Origin: an uncultured Lachnospiraceae bacterium
Lineage (GTDB): Bacteria; Bacillota; Clostridia; Lachnospirales; Lachnospiraceae
Direction: 5' to 3'
Assembly: GCA_934385475.1 (NCBI GenBank)
Contig: CAKRPS010000004.1
Coordinates: 1-64,000, forward strand
Length of the DNA stretch: 64,000 nucleotides
Part shown: positions 29,180 to 38,530 of the stretch, piece after piece
Layout: each line of letters starts with the position of its first letter
Position numbering within the stretch: the first letter of the stretch is position 1
Translations under genes and position numbers: made by a program
Notes under the pieces: model-generated
Told to the model about the DNA's origin: nothing
Databases searched by the model: none
The model's input: the letters and a program-made list of their open reading frames with translations, nothing else

Positions 29180-30445
29180 TTACGGGAAAATCCCCTTAAT
29201 TTCTTCTGCGTAAATAAGCTTTCTGAGGGCCACGATATAGGCGGCCATACGGAAGGTGCAGTGGCACTCTTCTATGACATCCTGAAGATCCTGAAAAGAT
29301 TTGGTCATCAGCTTCTCAAGCATATCGTTAACCTGTTCTCTGTCCCAGGTCAGCTCCTGAATGTTCTGAACCCACTCAAAATAAGATACGATAACACCAC
29401 CACTGTTGGCATAGATATCAGGAATCAAGGTGATACCACGTTTTTCCAGAATATCATCAGCCTCTTCTGTGGTAGGGCCGTTAGCAGCTTCTACCACGTA
29501 GGAGCACTGAAGTTTCTCAGCAATTTCAGCATTGATCTGATTTTCCATAGCAGCCGGAACAAGCACATCGCACTTACAGGTCAAAAGTTCTTCGTTTGTA
29601 ATATGAGTGATGCCCGGTGCGTCATAATATTTCAGGAGATTTCCGAATTTGTTCAGATATTCGGAGATCGCTTCGATATCAAGACCGTCAGGGTTGTAGA
29701 CACCGCCCGATACATCACTGACAGCTACTACCTTGACATTTCTGTGATAAAAGATCCTTGCGGCATTGCTTCCTACATTTCCCATACCCTGAATAGCTAC
29801 GGTAGTTCCCTCGAGCTCTTTTCCTTTGGTGGCAAGAAGAAGCTTGGTGCTGATCACAACACCTCGTCCGGTAGCGGAGTTTCTTCCGCGGGAGCCTCCG
29901 AGTTCTACCGGCTTACCGGTGACAACCCCCGGACAGGGCTTACCCTGAAGCTGACTGTATGTATCTAACACCCAGGCCATTGTCTGGGAATTGGTATTGA
30001 CATCGGGGGCAGGAATATCGGTGTCTGCTCCTATGATCGGGGCAATTGCAAAGGTATATCTTCTGGTCAGTCTGCGAAGTTCTCCCTTTGACAGCTTTGA
30101 GGGATCTACCTTAATACCGCCTTTTGCTCCACCGTAGGGGATATTGGCAACGGCACACTTGAGGGACATCCAGGTGGCAAGAGCCTTAACTTCGTTCAGG
30201 TCACAGTCCTGATGAAAACGGATACCACCTTTAAAAGGGCCTCTGATGTTTGAATGCTGTACCCGGTAGCCTTCAAATACCTTCACGCTGCCATCATCCA
30301 TTTCTACCGGAAGATAAACCTTGGTCTCGCGCTGGGGATTTTTTATAATATCAAACATTGCCTTGCTGATGTGTCCGACATCCATTGCTTTTTCCATGGT
30401 GTCGATTACGTTCTGGTACGGATCGTAAGCTTTTTTTGATGTCAT
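29180..30445 (-). CDS. gdhA: Glutamate dehydrogenase
   Basis: About 421 residues. It interconverts 2-oxoglutarate plus ammonia and glutamate. Visible are the catalytic Lys region (NIPYGGAKGGIKVDP), the substrate loop GADTDIPAPDVNTN, the GGSRGRNSATGRG motif and the Rossmann motif AIQGMGNVGSNAARIF. The coenzyme preference is not certain from sequence. I chose the ATG at 30445 (MTSKKAYDPYQN), nine bases after GGAG; ATGs at 30451 and 30523 are in frame. It is divergent from an Lrp/AsnC-type regulator, which may control it in response to amino acids. Confidence 0.94.
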   Translation of the reverse strand: MTSKKAYDPYQNVIDTMEKAMDVGHISKAMFDIIKNPQRETKVYLPVEMDDGSVKVFEGYRVQHSNIRGPFKGGIRFHQDCDLNEVKALATWMSLKCAVANIPYGGAKGGIKVDPSKLSKGELRRLTRRYTFAIAPIIGADTDIPAPDVNTNSQTMAWVLDTYSQLQGKPCPGVVTGKPVELGGSRGRNSATGRGVVISTKLLLATKGKELEGTTVAIQGMGNVGSNAARIFYHRNVKVVAVSDVSGGVYNPDGLDIEAISEYLNKFGNLLKYYDAPGITHITNEELLTCKCDVLVPAAMENQINAEIAEKLQCSYVVEAANGPTTEEADDILEKRGITLIPDIYANSGGVIVSYFEWVQNIQELTWDREQVNDMLEKLMTKSFQDLQDVIEECHCTFRMAAYIVALRKLIYAEEIKGIFP

Positions 30446-30660
30446 AGTCATAATCTCCAATCTGAACTGACTTGTGTTTCTCAATTCGTCTCGAATCTTA
30501 AAACCGTACAAAAAGAAAGTCAATAAGCCGCGAAAAAAAGCGTTGATATTTAAATTTTTCAGTTTATAACTTTAAATTTCAAACTATTCGCAAAAAAAAC
30601 TTTATTTTTTAAGGAGAATGGGATAGAATGAAAACATCTAAATAAGTGTTGTTTGCAAAG

Positions 30661-30691
30661 AAGCAGATCCCATTTGGGGTTTGCTTTTTTT
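30661..30691 (+). terminator. Terminator-like hairpin in the leader of the Lrp gene
   Basis: AAGCA-g-ATCCC pairs with GGGGT-t-TGCTT around a short loop (30661-30686) and is followed by TTTTTT. It has the full form of an intrinsic terminator but lies only 20 bases before the lrp start. It may attenuate lrp or end a short leader RNA. Confidence 0.65.
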
Positions 30692-30711
30692 CGTTTAAGG
30701 AGGAACTGCTT

Positions 30712-31188
30712 ATGAAAAAGAGTGAACTGGACAGCGTCGATATAGAGATTGTGAATCTTCTTCAAAAAAGAGGAAGACTACAGCTTAAAGAATTGTCTTC
30801 CAAGATCAGCCTGTCACCCCCGGCCACAGCCAGCCGGATCAGGCGGTTGGAGCAGGAGGGTGTTATCGGAGGATATCAGGCACAGATCAATCCCATAACA
30901 CTTGGATTGTATACGAAGGCATTTATTCTGCTTGAGGTGGCACCGGAGCAGAAGGATGAGTTCTATCCTTATATCAGAGGAGTCGGCAACGTCATCGAGT
31001 GCAACTGTGTCACCGGCGATTATTCCATGATGCTCGAGGTTTTGTTTTCCAATACAATGGAGCTGGATCAGTTTATCGGAGAGATACAGCGGTTCGGTCA
31101 TACAAAGACTCTGATCGTCTTCTCTACTCCGGTAGAGCATCGGGGAGTGGAGCTCTCAGAAAATATGAGCCGGGATGGGGAGCTATGA
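30712..31188 (+). CDS. Lrp/AsnC family transcriptional regulator
   Basis: About 158 residues. The N-terminal HTH covers about 5-60 (LDSVDIEIVNLLQKRGRLQL, then SLSPPATASRIRRLEQEG), and the C-terminal RAM/AsnC ligand-binding domain covers 65-150. The ATG at 30712 has GGAGG eight bases ahead. It is divergent from gdhA, so control of glutamate metabolism by an amino acid ligand is a reasonable inference. Its last six bases overlap, tail to tail, with the second lacI gene. Confidence 0.92.
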   Translation: MKKSELDSVDIEIVNLLQKRGRLQLKELSSKISLSPPATASRIRRLEQEGVIGGYQAQINPITLGLYTKAFILLEVAPEQKDEFYPYIRGVGNVIECNCVTGDYSMMLEVLFSNTMELDQFIGEIQRFGHTKTLIVFSTPVEHRGVELSENMSRDGEL

Positions 31189-32202
31189 CAACACGACAGT
31201 GCTGTCTCCCTGAATCAGCTTCGGGAGTGTTGTATAGCTCTGAATAAGAAGCTCCGGATGCTCCAGTTTACGGATCATCATATCTCCGGCCTGTATTCCC
31301 ATGTCGTGAACATTGATGTCGATGACAGTGGGAAAGGGATCGATTATGCTGGAGTAGGGGTAGATGTCAAAGGTCAGCAGGCCGATGTCTTCCGGAATCC
31401 GGATATGGGCATCCTGCAGGGATTTTACAACACCGAGGGCCAGCAGATTATTTTCACAGATGACAGCCTGTGGGAGAGGACGGTTCTTTAAGATTTCAGT
31501 CATCATTTCGCAGGCTCCCTGTCTTGTCGCATTGGTATAGCCGATCCGTTCGCGGGGAATATGATGCTTGTGGTTTAACATCCCTTTCAGAAATCCTTTC
31601 AGGCGTTGATTGGAGAGGGTGTCACTTTTTCTTCCGGCGATAAAGGCTACGTCCGTGTAACCACATTCAACCATATGGTCGGCAGCGTATTGTCCGGCCA
31701 GTGCGTGGTTGGTGTCGATCCAGCACAGCCTGTCATCGGTTTCAGGATGCCCGATGATAATATGGGCAATTCCCTCTTCAAGAATATGTCTTCCGAGTTC
31801 TTCATTGACCGCAGATCCATGGATGATGATCCCGTCTGCGGATCTTCTTTTTATTTCCTGTATTGCGCGTTCTCCGGGATAGGCTTCCTGGGAGGTATCC
31901 ACCAGAGTCATGGTATATCCGTTGGCGGAAAGTTCGTGATGGACACCGCACATGATGTCGAACATATGGGGATTCTGGTAGGCAGAATCCTTTCCGAGAT
32001 TTGTCAGATAGACAATATTTTTGGCACACTGTCTTGCAAAGCTTACAGCCCGCGAGTTTGGTATATAATGAAGTTTGTCAATAGCGGCGTTTACGCGGGA
32101 AACTGTTTCCGGGGAAATGGTACTCCACCCGTTTAAAACCTTGGATACCGTGGATTTGGACACGCCGGCTTCATTGGCTACATCCGTGATTGTAACAGGC
32201 AT
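31183..32202 (-). CDS. LacI family transcriptional regulator (maltodextrin locus 2)
   Basis: A 339-residue regulator with the LacI HTH at 2-50 (ITDVANEAGVSKSTVSKVLN) and a sugar-sensing periplasmic-binding-like domain after residue 60 (KNIVYLTNLGK, ADGIIIHGSAVNEE, DIGLLTFD). The GGAGG ribosome site is seven bases ahead of the ATG. It is divergent from the malE-malF-malG-amylase operon and its own promoter contains a candidate operator, so it likely represses both directions until a malto-oligosaccharide binds. Confidence 0.93.
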   Translation of the reverse strand: MPVTITDVANEAGVSKSTVSKVLNGWSTISPETVSRVNAAIDKLHYIPNSRAVSFARQCAKNIVYLTNLGKDSAYQNPHMFDIMCGVHHELSANGYTMTLVDTSQEAYPGERAIQEIKRRSADGIIIHGSAVNEELGRHILEEGIAHIIIGHPETDDRLCWIDTNHALAGQYAADHMVECGYTDVAFIAGRKSDTLSNQRLKGFLKGMLNHKHHIPRERIGYTNATRQGACEMMTEILKNRPLPQAVICENNLLALGVVKSLQDAHIRIPEDIGLLTFDIYPYSSIIDPFPTVIDINVHDMGIQAGDMMIRKLEHPELLIQSYTTLPKLIQGDSTVVLS

Positions 32203-32250
32203 TTGGCTACCTCCTTTTTGTTCTGAGCAGTTACGATAAATTTAACATTA

Positions 32251-32278
32251 TAGTATAGCGGTTTCCTAACAAAGTCAA
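32251..32278 (-). promoter_or_regulatory. Promoter with internal operator for the second lacI gene
   Basis: On the minus strand TTGACT (32278-32273), 17 bases and TACTAT (32255-32250) form a promoter. The spacer contains TTAGGAAACCG (32268-32258), the same core as the operator in front of malE. This suggests autorepression. Confidence 0.6.
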
Positions 32279-32298
32279 CTGCTAAGAAAGTAAAAACA

Positions 32299-32387
32299 TT
32301 GAAAATAGGGCACTTAAATACTAATATTAAATTAAACAGAGGAGCTAAATCTGTTAAAAAAATAATCAAATTAGGAAAACAGTTTCC
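32299..32387 (+). promoter_or_regulatory. Promoter and operator of the malE-like operon
   Basis: TTGAAA (32299-32304), 17 bases, TAATAT (32322-32327). Downstream, TTAGGAAAACAGTTTCC (32371-32387) contains the inverted repeat GGAAAAC-AG-TTTCC, ending just before the ribosome site. Bound repressor here would block elongation or initiation. The core matches the site in the divergent lacI promoter. Confidence 0.65.
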
Positions 32388-32402
32388 AAGGGAGGTAATA
32401 AA

Positions 32403-33764
32403 ATGAAGAAAAAAGCAATCGCTTCTATTCTGACAACGGCAATGGTATTTTCCATGTTGACCGGATGTGGTTCCGGTGAGAGCAGTCCTGCAGCAACCGA
32501 TGCGGGGGATGCAGCGGCAACTGAAACAGCACAGGCAGAGGATACAGAGCAGAAAGATACAGAAGAACCGGCACAGGAGGCAGCCGCTGATCCGGTAGCC
32601 AATCTGATTGCAGCGACAGAGGGAACGGTAGATCTGACACTCTGGTGCTCTGAGACAGAGGAATACCAGACGGTTATGGCAAAGCTTGTCGATGAGTTCA
32701 AGGCACAGTATCCGGATGTGGATTTTAATATTATGATCGGTGCCGAGTCCGATGCAAATTGCAAGGATGATGTACTTGCGGATGTGGAATCTGCGGCAGA
32801 TGTATTTGTATTCCCGGATGACCAGTTATATGATCTGGTGCAGGCAGGTGCATTGCAGAGTGTGGATGCAACCTTTACCTATGATCCGGCAGTGGCAAAT
32901 GCACCGGCAACTGTAGAGGCAGCAACACAGGACGGAAAGCTTTATGCATATCCGCTGACAGCTTCTAACGGTTATTTCTTATTCTATGATTCCAATTATC
33001 TGACACCCGAGGATGTCTCTTCCTGGGATAACCTGCTTGCGGCTGCTGAAAAGCAGGGCAAAACAGTCGGCATGGAAGTGTCGGGAGCATGGTTCTTATA
33101 TGGATTCTTTGCAGGAGCAGGACTGGACATGTACAGAAATGATGACGGTTCCAATACCTGTAACTGGAACGCTATTGATACAAAATATAAAGGTGTTGAT
33201 GTAGCAGAAGCCATTTCCCAGATCTGTAAGAGCAGGGCGATGGTAAATTGTGTCAATGAAGATGCACAGGCATTTGCACTCAACGGCGAGATGATCGCGG
33301 ATGTCAACGGTACCTGGGCTACTTCCGGTTTCCAGGAAGCATATGGTGATGGCTATGCGGCAACAAAGCTTCCCACTCTTACGGTTGCTGGCGATCAGGT
33401 ACAGATGGGTTCCTTTGCGGGCTACAAATTTGTAGGTGTTAACGCTTATTCCAAAAATACCGGATGGGCAATGCTTCTCGCAGAATATATCACAAACGAG
33501 ACAAGTCAGAAGGAGATCGGAATTGCAACCGGAGAAGGTCCGTCCAATCTGAATGCGGCTTCTTCTGAGGAAATTGCTTCCGCACCGGCACTTGCCGCTT
33601 TGTCAGAGCAGTCCGCCTTTGCAGATCTTCAGAGAGTTGGCAATAACTACTGGGGACCCGCAGCAACCCTTGGACAGTCTCTGGTAGAAGGAAACTATAC
33701 AGATATCCAGGAGCTTCTGGATGAGGCGGTGGAAGGTATTACACAGCCTGTTGTTGAGGAGTAA
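32403..33764 (+). CDS. Maltodextrin-type ABC transporter binding lipoprotein
   Basis: A 453-residue lipoprotein. The signal peptide ends in FSMLTGC, with Cys at residue 22. An acidic, Ala/Glu/Thr-rich linker of about 45 residues follows, then a family 1/MalE-like solute-binding domain starting VDLTLWCSETEEYQTVMAKL. It captures sugar outside the membrane for the MalF/MalG-like permeases encoded next. The associated GH13_20-type amylase points to malto-oligosaccharides or cyclodextrins. GGAGG lies ahead of the ATG. Confidence 0.93.
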   Translation: MKKKAIASILTTAMVFSMLTGCGSGESSPAATDAGDAAATETAQAEDTEQKDTEEPAQEAAADPVANLIAATEGTVDLTLWCSETEEYQTVMAKLVDEFKAQYPDVDFNIMIGAESDANCKDDVLADVESAADVFVFPDDQLYDLVQAGALQSVDATFTYDPAVANAPATVEAATQDGKLYAYPLTASNGYFLFYDSNYLTPEDVSSWDNLLAAAEKQGKTVGMEVSGAWFLYGFFAGAGLDMYRNDDGSNTCNWNAIDTKYKGVDVAEAISQICKSRAMVNCVNEDAQAFALNGEMIADVNGTWATSGFQEAYGDGYAATKLPTLTVAGDQVQMGSFAGYKFVGVNAYSKNTGWAMLLAEYITNETSQKEIGIATGEGPSNLNAASSEEIASAPALAALSEQSAFADLQRVGNNYWGPAATLGQSLVEGNYTDIQELLDEAVEGITQPVVEE

Positions 33765-33804
33765 AAAACAGTTTAGACAGAAATTAATTGTGAGGTGAAC
33801 CGGA

Positions 33805-35229
33805 ATGAAAATGCCTGGACGAACGTTAAAAAAGTATTTCAGTGATTTAGGGCAGGCCCTGTCAAAGGGTGACCTGTGGACAAAACTATCCTTGGTTGTT
33901 ATGGGAGCGGGTTATTTTGCCAGAAAGCAGATAATCAAGGGAATATTGATCACGCTCGTTCAGGCAGGCTTCTGGCTTTTGACAGTCCGGTTCTCATGGC
34001 AGTATATTTCCAAGCTTGGCACATTGGGAACGGTACAGAGAGAAGAGGTTCTTGATCTTGTAACCTTGCAGAAAACAGTAAATAATTATGACAATTCGCT
34101 TCTCATTCTGTTGTGCGGCATTATAGGTATTCTTTTTATTCTGGCGTATGTGCTGCTGACGATCAGCAATGTGAAGGCCTGCTATCAGCTTCAGTTACAA
34201 AAGGAGACGGGAAGGCATATCAACACATTCCGTGAGGATTGCAGGACACTGATCAATGAGAAGTTCCATGTGACACTGCTCACGCTGCCGGGACTGGGAG
34301 TCCTTCTGGCAAATATCATACCGATCCTGTTTATGATCTGTATTGCATTTACCAATTATGACGCGGATCATCAGCCTCCGACGTATCTCTTCACCTGGGT
34401 GGGATTGTCGAATTTTAAAACGCTTTTTACGACAAGTACGACGGTAACCTTCGGGTATGTTTTCCATAGAATTCTGGTGTGGACGTTGTTCTGGTCAGTA
34501 TTTGCCACCTTTTCTACCTATTTTGGAGGAATTTTCCTGGCAAAGCTGATCAATGACAAGGAGGTCCGGTGTAAGAAGCTGTGGAGAAGTCTCTTTGTGC
34601 TGACGATCGCCATTCCACAGTTCGTAACGCTTCTGCTCGTTGGAAAAATGTTTGGTGATTATGGAATCATCAACAGCTTCTGTAACAAGATAGGGCTCAC
34701 CTCATTTTTGCAGGATATCGGGCTTGTCAGCAGGGGACTTTCGTACATTCCCTTTTTGTCAAAACCCGGATGGGCACATGTGATGATCATTCTGATCAAT
34801 CTCTGGGTGGGAATCCCGTTCCAGATGCTCAGTGCCACAGGTGTTCTGATGAATATTCCCGATGAACAGCTGGAGAGTGCAAAGATTGACGGGGCCAATG
34901 AGCGTCAGATTTTCTGGAAAATTACGATGCCCTATATGCTTTTTGTGACAGGGCCGAGTCTGATCACGGCGCTGATCTCCAACATCAATAATTTCAATGT
35001 CATTTATCTTCTGACCAGTGACTATGTCACCGGAAACATGAAATATGCAAACTCTAACGCGAAAGAGGTAGATCTTCTGGTAACCTGGCTGTTCACACTG
35101 ACAAATGATTATTCCAATTATAAGATGGCATCCGTGATCGGTATCTGTGTGTTCCTGTTGTGTGCAGTCATTACACTGATCAGTTTTGGAAGACTGATCG
35201 CTGGAAACAGAGAGGAGAATTATCAATGA
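33805..35229 (+). CDS. MalF-like ABC transporter permease
   Basis: A 474-residue permease. The first 60 residues are cytosolic and amphipathic, then a first helix and an extra loop precede the core, as in long MalF proteins. The EAA loop is seen as EQLESAKIDGANERQIFWKI near residue 353. About eight hydrophobic segments are visible. The last bases overlap the malG-like gene start (ATGA). Confidence 0.92.
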   Translation: MKMPGRTLKKYFSDLGQALSKGDLWTKLSLVVMGAGYFARKQIIKGILITLVQAGFWLLTVRFSWQYISKLGTLGTVQREEVLDLVTLQKTVNNYDNSLLILLCGIIGILFILAYVLLTISNVKACYQLQLQKETGRHINTFREDCRTLINEKFHVTLLTLPGLGVLLANIIPILFMICIAFTNYDADHQPPTYLFTWVGLSNFKTLFTTSTTVTFGYVFHRILVWTLFWSVFATFSTYFGGIFLAKLINDKEVRCKKLWRSLFVLTIAIPQFVTLLLVGKMFGDYGIINSFCNKIGLTSFLQDIGLVSRGLSYIPFLSKPGWAHVMIILINLWVGIPFQMLSATGVLMNIPDEQLESAKIDGANERQIFWKITMPYMLFVTGPSLITALISNINNFNVIYLLTSDYVTGNMKYANSNAKEVDLLVTWLFTLTNDYSNYKMASVIGICVFLLCAVITLISFGRLIAGNREENYQ

Positions 35230-36071
35230 CAAAGAAAAAAGTTAGAATCATCCGGAAACATGTACTTTTGGTCATTCTCTCCTGCATCTGGCTTATCCCG
35301 ATCGTATGGCTCTTTGTCACATCACTGAGCGCCTACAAGGGCATCAACACGATGCACTTTTTCCCGACGGAATGGTCGATAGACAACTACAGACAACTTT
35401 TCTTCAGACCGGATACGGTAGTCAATTTTCCGGCGTGGTTCCGGAACTCCATGATCATCGGTGTGTTCTGCTGTATCATTTCGACGGCCTTTGTCCTGAT
35501 GGTTTCCTATGCTATGAGCTGTATGCGTTTTCCGGCCAGAAAGCCGCTTATGAGCTTCGCCATCATTCTGGGAATGTTCCCGGGTGTATTGTCGATGATC
35601 GCCATCTTTTTTGTGATGAAGCTGATCGGACTGACCAACAGTCTGACAGGACTTATCATCATCTATTCAGCAGGATCGGGACTGACCTATCTGATCTGTA
35701 AGGGATTTTTTGATACGATCCCGGCATCCCTGCGGGAGTCGGCAAAGCTTGAGGGTGCATCCCAGCTTACGATCTTTACAAGAATTGTTATTCCATTATC
35801 CAAACCGATCATTGTGTATACCGTGATCAACTCGTTTTTGATGCCGTGGATGGATTTTGTCATGGCAAAGCTGATGATCCGGTCAAAGGACCCACAGGAT
35901 TGGACCGTTGCCATGGGACTTTTTAATCTGGTACAGCGGACACTTGTCGGTGATTACTTCTCCGTATTCTGTGCAGGAGGTATTATTGTGGCGATTCCTA
36001 TCTCAATCCTGTTTATTCTGATGCAGAAGTTTTATGTGGAAGGAATTACCGGTGGAGCTGTAAAGGGTTAG
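35226..36071 (+). CDS. MalG-like ABC transporter permease
   Basis: About 281 residues with six hydrophobic segments and an EAA loop (ASLRESAKLEGASQLTIFTR) near residue 178. I chose the ATG at 35226, overlapping the malF-like stop and preceded by GAGAGGAGAA, rather than the longer frame from 35160 that would overlap malF by 70 bases. Starts MTKKKVRIIRK then a first helix. No ATPase gene follows. Confidence 0.92.
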   Translation: MTKKKVRIIRKHVLLVILSCIWLIPIVWLFVTSLSAYKGINTMHFFPTEWSIDNYRQLFFRPDTVVNFPAWFRNSMIIGVFCCIISTAFVLMVSYAMSCMRFPARKPLMSFAIILGMFPGVLSMIAIFFVMKLIGLTNSLTGLIIIYSAGSGLTYLICKGFFDTIPASLRESAKLEGASQLTIFTRIVIPLSKPIIVYTVINSFLMPWMDFVMAKLMIRSKDPQDWTVAMGLFNLVQRTLVGDYFSVFCAGGIIVAIPISILFILMQKFYVEGITGGAVKG

Positions 36072-36094
36072 AAACAGAGGGGTTTAGAAACAGT

Positions 36095-37786
36095 ATGAAA
36101 AAAGAAGCAATTTTACATATACCGCTTTCCCAGTATGCCTATGCCATCGGGGAGCATACTCTGGTGATCCGGTTACGGACGGCCAAAAATGACATACAGG
36201 AATGTGATCTGTACTATGGAGACCGGGTGGACCAGGAAAAGAAGATCCGTGTTAAAAAGCAGGTTATGGAGAAGGTAGCCTCGGATGATCTTTTTGATTA
36301 TTACGAATCCAGAATACATGACCGCTACAGCAGGGTATGTTATTACTTTTTCTTAGACGACGGGCAGGAGCAGGTATATTATTACGAAAGAAATTTCTGC
36401 ACGGAGCTTGCCTGTGAGAGGACAGAGTTTTTTCAGTTTCCGTATATCCGCAGGGAGGATATCCTTTCGGTGCCGGAATGGGCAAAGGATACGGTCATGT
36501 ATCATATCTTTCCCGACAGCTTTGCCACAAAGCATCGTGCGCTCGACAAACAGAATATGCGGAAGGGCTGCCTTGGCGGAACACTCTGCGGTATTCTGGA
36601 AAATCTGGATTATCTGGAGGAGCTTGGGATTAACTGCATTTACCTGAATCCGATTTTCTCTGCCAATTCCTACCATCGGTATGATACGGTAGACTATTTT
36701 ACGGTGGACCCGGAGCTGGGTACTCTGGAAGATGTGAAGAAACTGGTTGAAGAATGTCACAAAAGGGAAATCCGTGTTTTATTTGATGGGGTATTTAACC
36801 ACTGCGGGCCGGACTTTTTTGCCTTTCAGGATGTGCTGGCAAACGGAACGAAGTCGAAGTATTATGACTGGTTTTACTATATGCCGGAGCCGGTAAACTA
36901 CACAGATCCACCGACCTATGAGGCCTTTGCCTATGTAAAAGAGATGCCGAAGCTGAACACCGGAAATCCGGAGGTGGAGGAATTTCTGATCCGGGTGGGT
37001 GTTTACTGGATCAAAGAGGCAGGTATCGACGGATGGCGGCTGGATGTTGCCAATGAGATCAACCACGATTTCTGGAGACATTTTCGTGCGGCAGTGCGCG
37101 CAGAACGGCCGGATGCACTTCTGATCGGGGAGATCTGGGAGGATGCCGGGGCGTGGCTGATGGGAGATCAGTTTGATTCGACCATGAATTACCGGTTTTC
37201 CTATCTCTGCAAGGACTTTTTTGCGGATGGAACCCTGACGGTATCACAGTTTGATGAACAGATTCAGAAGATGATCTTCCGCTATCCGGAGCAGGTAAGT
37301 CTGGCACAGATGAATTTTCTGGATTCCCACGATGTGCCGAGGTTTTTGAGCTATTGTAAGGGTGACCGCCGGAAGATGCAGCTTGCCTTTTTCTATCTGT
37401 TTATGGGATATGGAATTCCCTCTGTGTTCTATGGAGATGAATATTATATAGAAGGAACCACAGAGCCGGAATATCGTAAGGCAATGCCCTGGCAGCAGGA
37501 AGAGAGCGCGGGAGAACTTTTCCGGGAGTGGATTCTCCTTAGAAAAAAACACAGTGCGATCCGGCAGGGAAGGTATCTTACCATACTATGTGAGGATGAA
37601 TCGGGAATATACGTGTTCTGTCGTGTCGATGAGAAGGAGACGGTGCCTGTCATTCTGAATAACAGTGAAAAGGACTTCAGTGCGGGGAAAGAATTCTGGG
37701 AAAAGGTAGAAGCAAAGCTTGGCAGCAGGCTATCCCAAAAGCCGGCTAAGATACCGGCTTTTACGGGAAAAGTTCTTATTTCATAA
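36095..37786 (+). CDS. Neopullulanase/cyclomaltodextrinase-type amylase (GH13_20)
   Basis: A 563-residue cytosolic enzyme. The first 120 residues look like the N-terminal CBM34-type domain of this subfamily ([20 protein letters not shown]). The GH13 barrel follows with [11 protein letters not shown] (I), GWRLDVANE with the nucleophile (II), LIGEIWEDA with the acid/base (III) and [10 protein letters not shown] (IV). The expected substrates are cyclodextrins, pullulan and malto-oligosaccharides taken up by the preceding transporter. It overlaps the convergent exoA gene by 11 bases. Confidence 0.92.
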   Translation: MKKEAILHIPLSQYAYAIGEHTLVIRLRTAKNDIQECDLYYGDRVDQEKKIRVKKQVMEKVASDDLFDYYESRIHDRYSRVCYYFFLDDGQEQVYYYERNFCTELACERTEFFQFPYIRREDILSVPEWAKDTVMYHIFPDSFATKHRALDKQNMRKGCLGGTLCGILENLDYLEELGINCIYLNPIFSANSYHRYDTVDYFTVDPELGTLEDVKKLVEECHKREIRVLFDGVFNHCGPDFFAFQDVLANGTKSKYYDWFYYMPEPVNYTDPPTYEAFAYVKEMPKLNTGNPEVEEFLIRVGVYWIKEAGIDGWRLDVANEINHDFWRHFRAAVRAERPDALLIGEIWEDAGAWLMGDQFDSTMNYRFSYLCKDFFADGTLTVSQFDEQIQKMIFRYPEQVSLAQMNFLDSHDVPRFLSYCKGDRRKMQLAFFYLFMGYGIPSVFYGDEYYIEGTTEPEYRKAMPWQQEESAGELFREWILLRKKHSAIRQGRYLTILCEDESGIYVFCRVDEKETVPVILNNSEKDFSAGKEFWEKVEAKLGSRLSQKPAKIPAFTGKVLIS

Positions 37787-38528
37787 ACAAACCTACCGGA
37801 CAGTGATCGGAGCCGGTCACTTCGGTGTAGATTTTGGCATCCTGTAAGCGGTCTTTTAATGCTTCGGATACCATAAAATAGTCGATACGCCATCCGGCGT
37901 TTTTGGCTCTTGCGCTGAAGCGGTAAGACCACCAGGAATAAATCCCCTCCTGATCGGGGTAGAAATAACGGAAGGTATCAATAAATCCATTTTGTAAGAG
38001 CGTGGTAAATTTGCCGCGCTCTTCGTCTGTAAAACCGGCATTTTTGCGGTTGCTCTTAGGATTTTTCAGGTCGATCTCCTGGTGAGCCACATTGAGATCG
38101 CCACAGAAGATTACGGGCTTGTGTTCTTCCAGCTTTTTGAGATAGGAAAGAAAATCCTCTTCCCATTTCATCCGGTAATCTAACCTGGCCAGTTCATTCT
38201 GTGAATTGGGGGTGTATACCGTGATAAAATAAAAATCCGGGTATTCCAGCGTGATAACACGGCCTTCGTGGTCATGCTCCTCCATGCCGATTCCATAAGA
38301 GACGCTGAGCGGTTCCTGCTTTGCAAAAATTGCGGTGCCGGAGTATCCCTTTTTCTCTGCATAATTCCAGTATTGGTGATAGCCGGGAAGATCCAGATCA
38401 ATCTGTCCTTCCTGCAGTTTTGTTTCCTGTAGACAGAAAATGTCTGCGTCTGCCTCCTTGAAGAAGTCGAGAAAGCCTTTGCCAACACAGGCTCTAAGTC
38501 CGTTTACATTCCATGAGATAAATTTCAT
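37776..38528 (-). CDS. exoA: Exodeoxyribonuclease III (ExoA/XthA type)
   Basis: A 250-residue Mg-dependent AP endonuclease and 3'-5' exonuclease for base excision repair. Visible motifs are [10 protein letters not shown] at the N-terminus, FCLQETK (metal Glu), [16 protein letters not shown] (Asp/Asn pair) and the terminal GSDHCPV with the catalytic His. Length is normal. GGAG lies seven bases before the ATG. It starts two bases after an SGNH gene and probably ends that transcript; it overlaps the convergent amylase gene. Confidence 0.95.
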   Translation of the reverse strand: MKFISWNVNGLRACVGKGFLDFFKEADADIFCLQETKLQEGQIDLDLPGYHQYWNYAEKKGYSGTAIFAKQEPLSVSYGIGMEEHDHEGRVITLEYPDFYFITVYTPNSQNELARLDYRMKWEEDFLSYLKKLEEHKPVIFCGDLNVAHQEIDLKNPKSNRKNAGFTDEERGKFTTLLQNGFIDTFRYFYPDQEGIYSWWSYRFSARAKNAGWRIDYFMVSEALKDRLQDAKIYTEVTGSDHCPVGLFMK

Positions 38529-38530
38529 TG

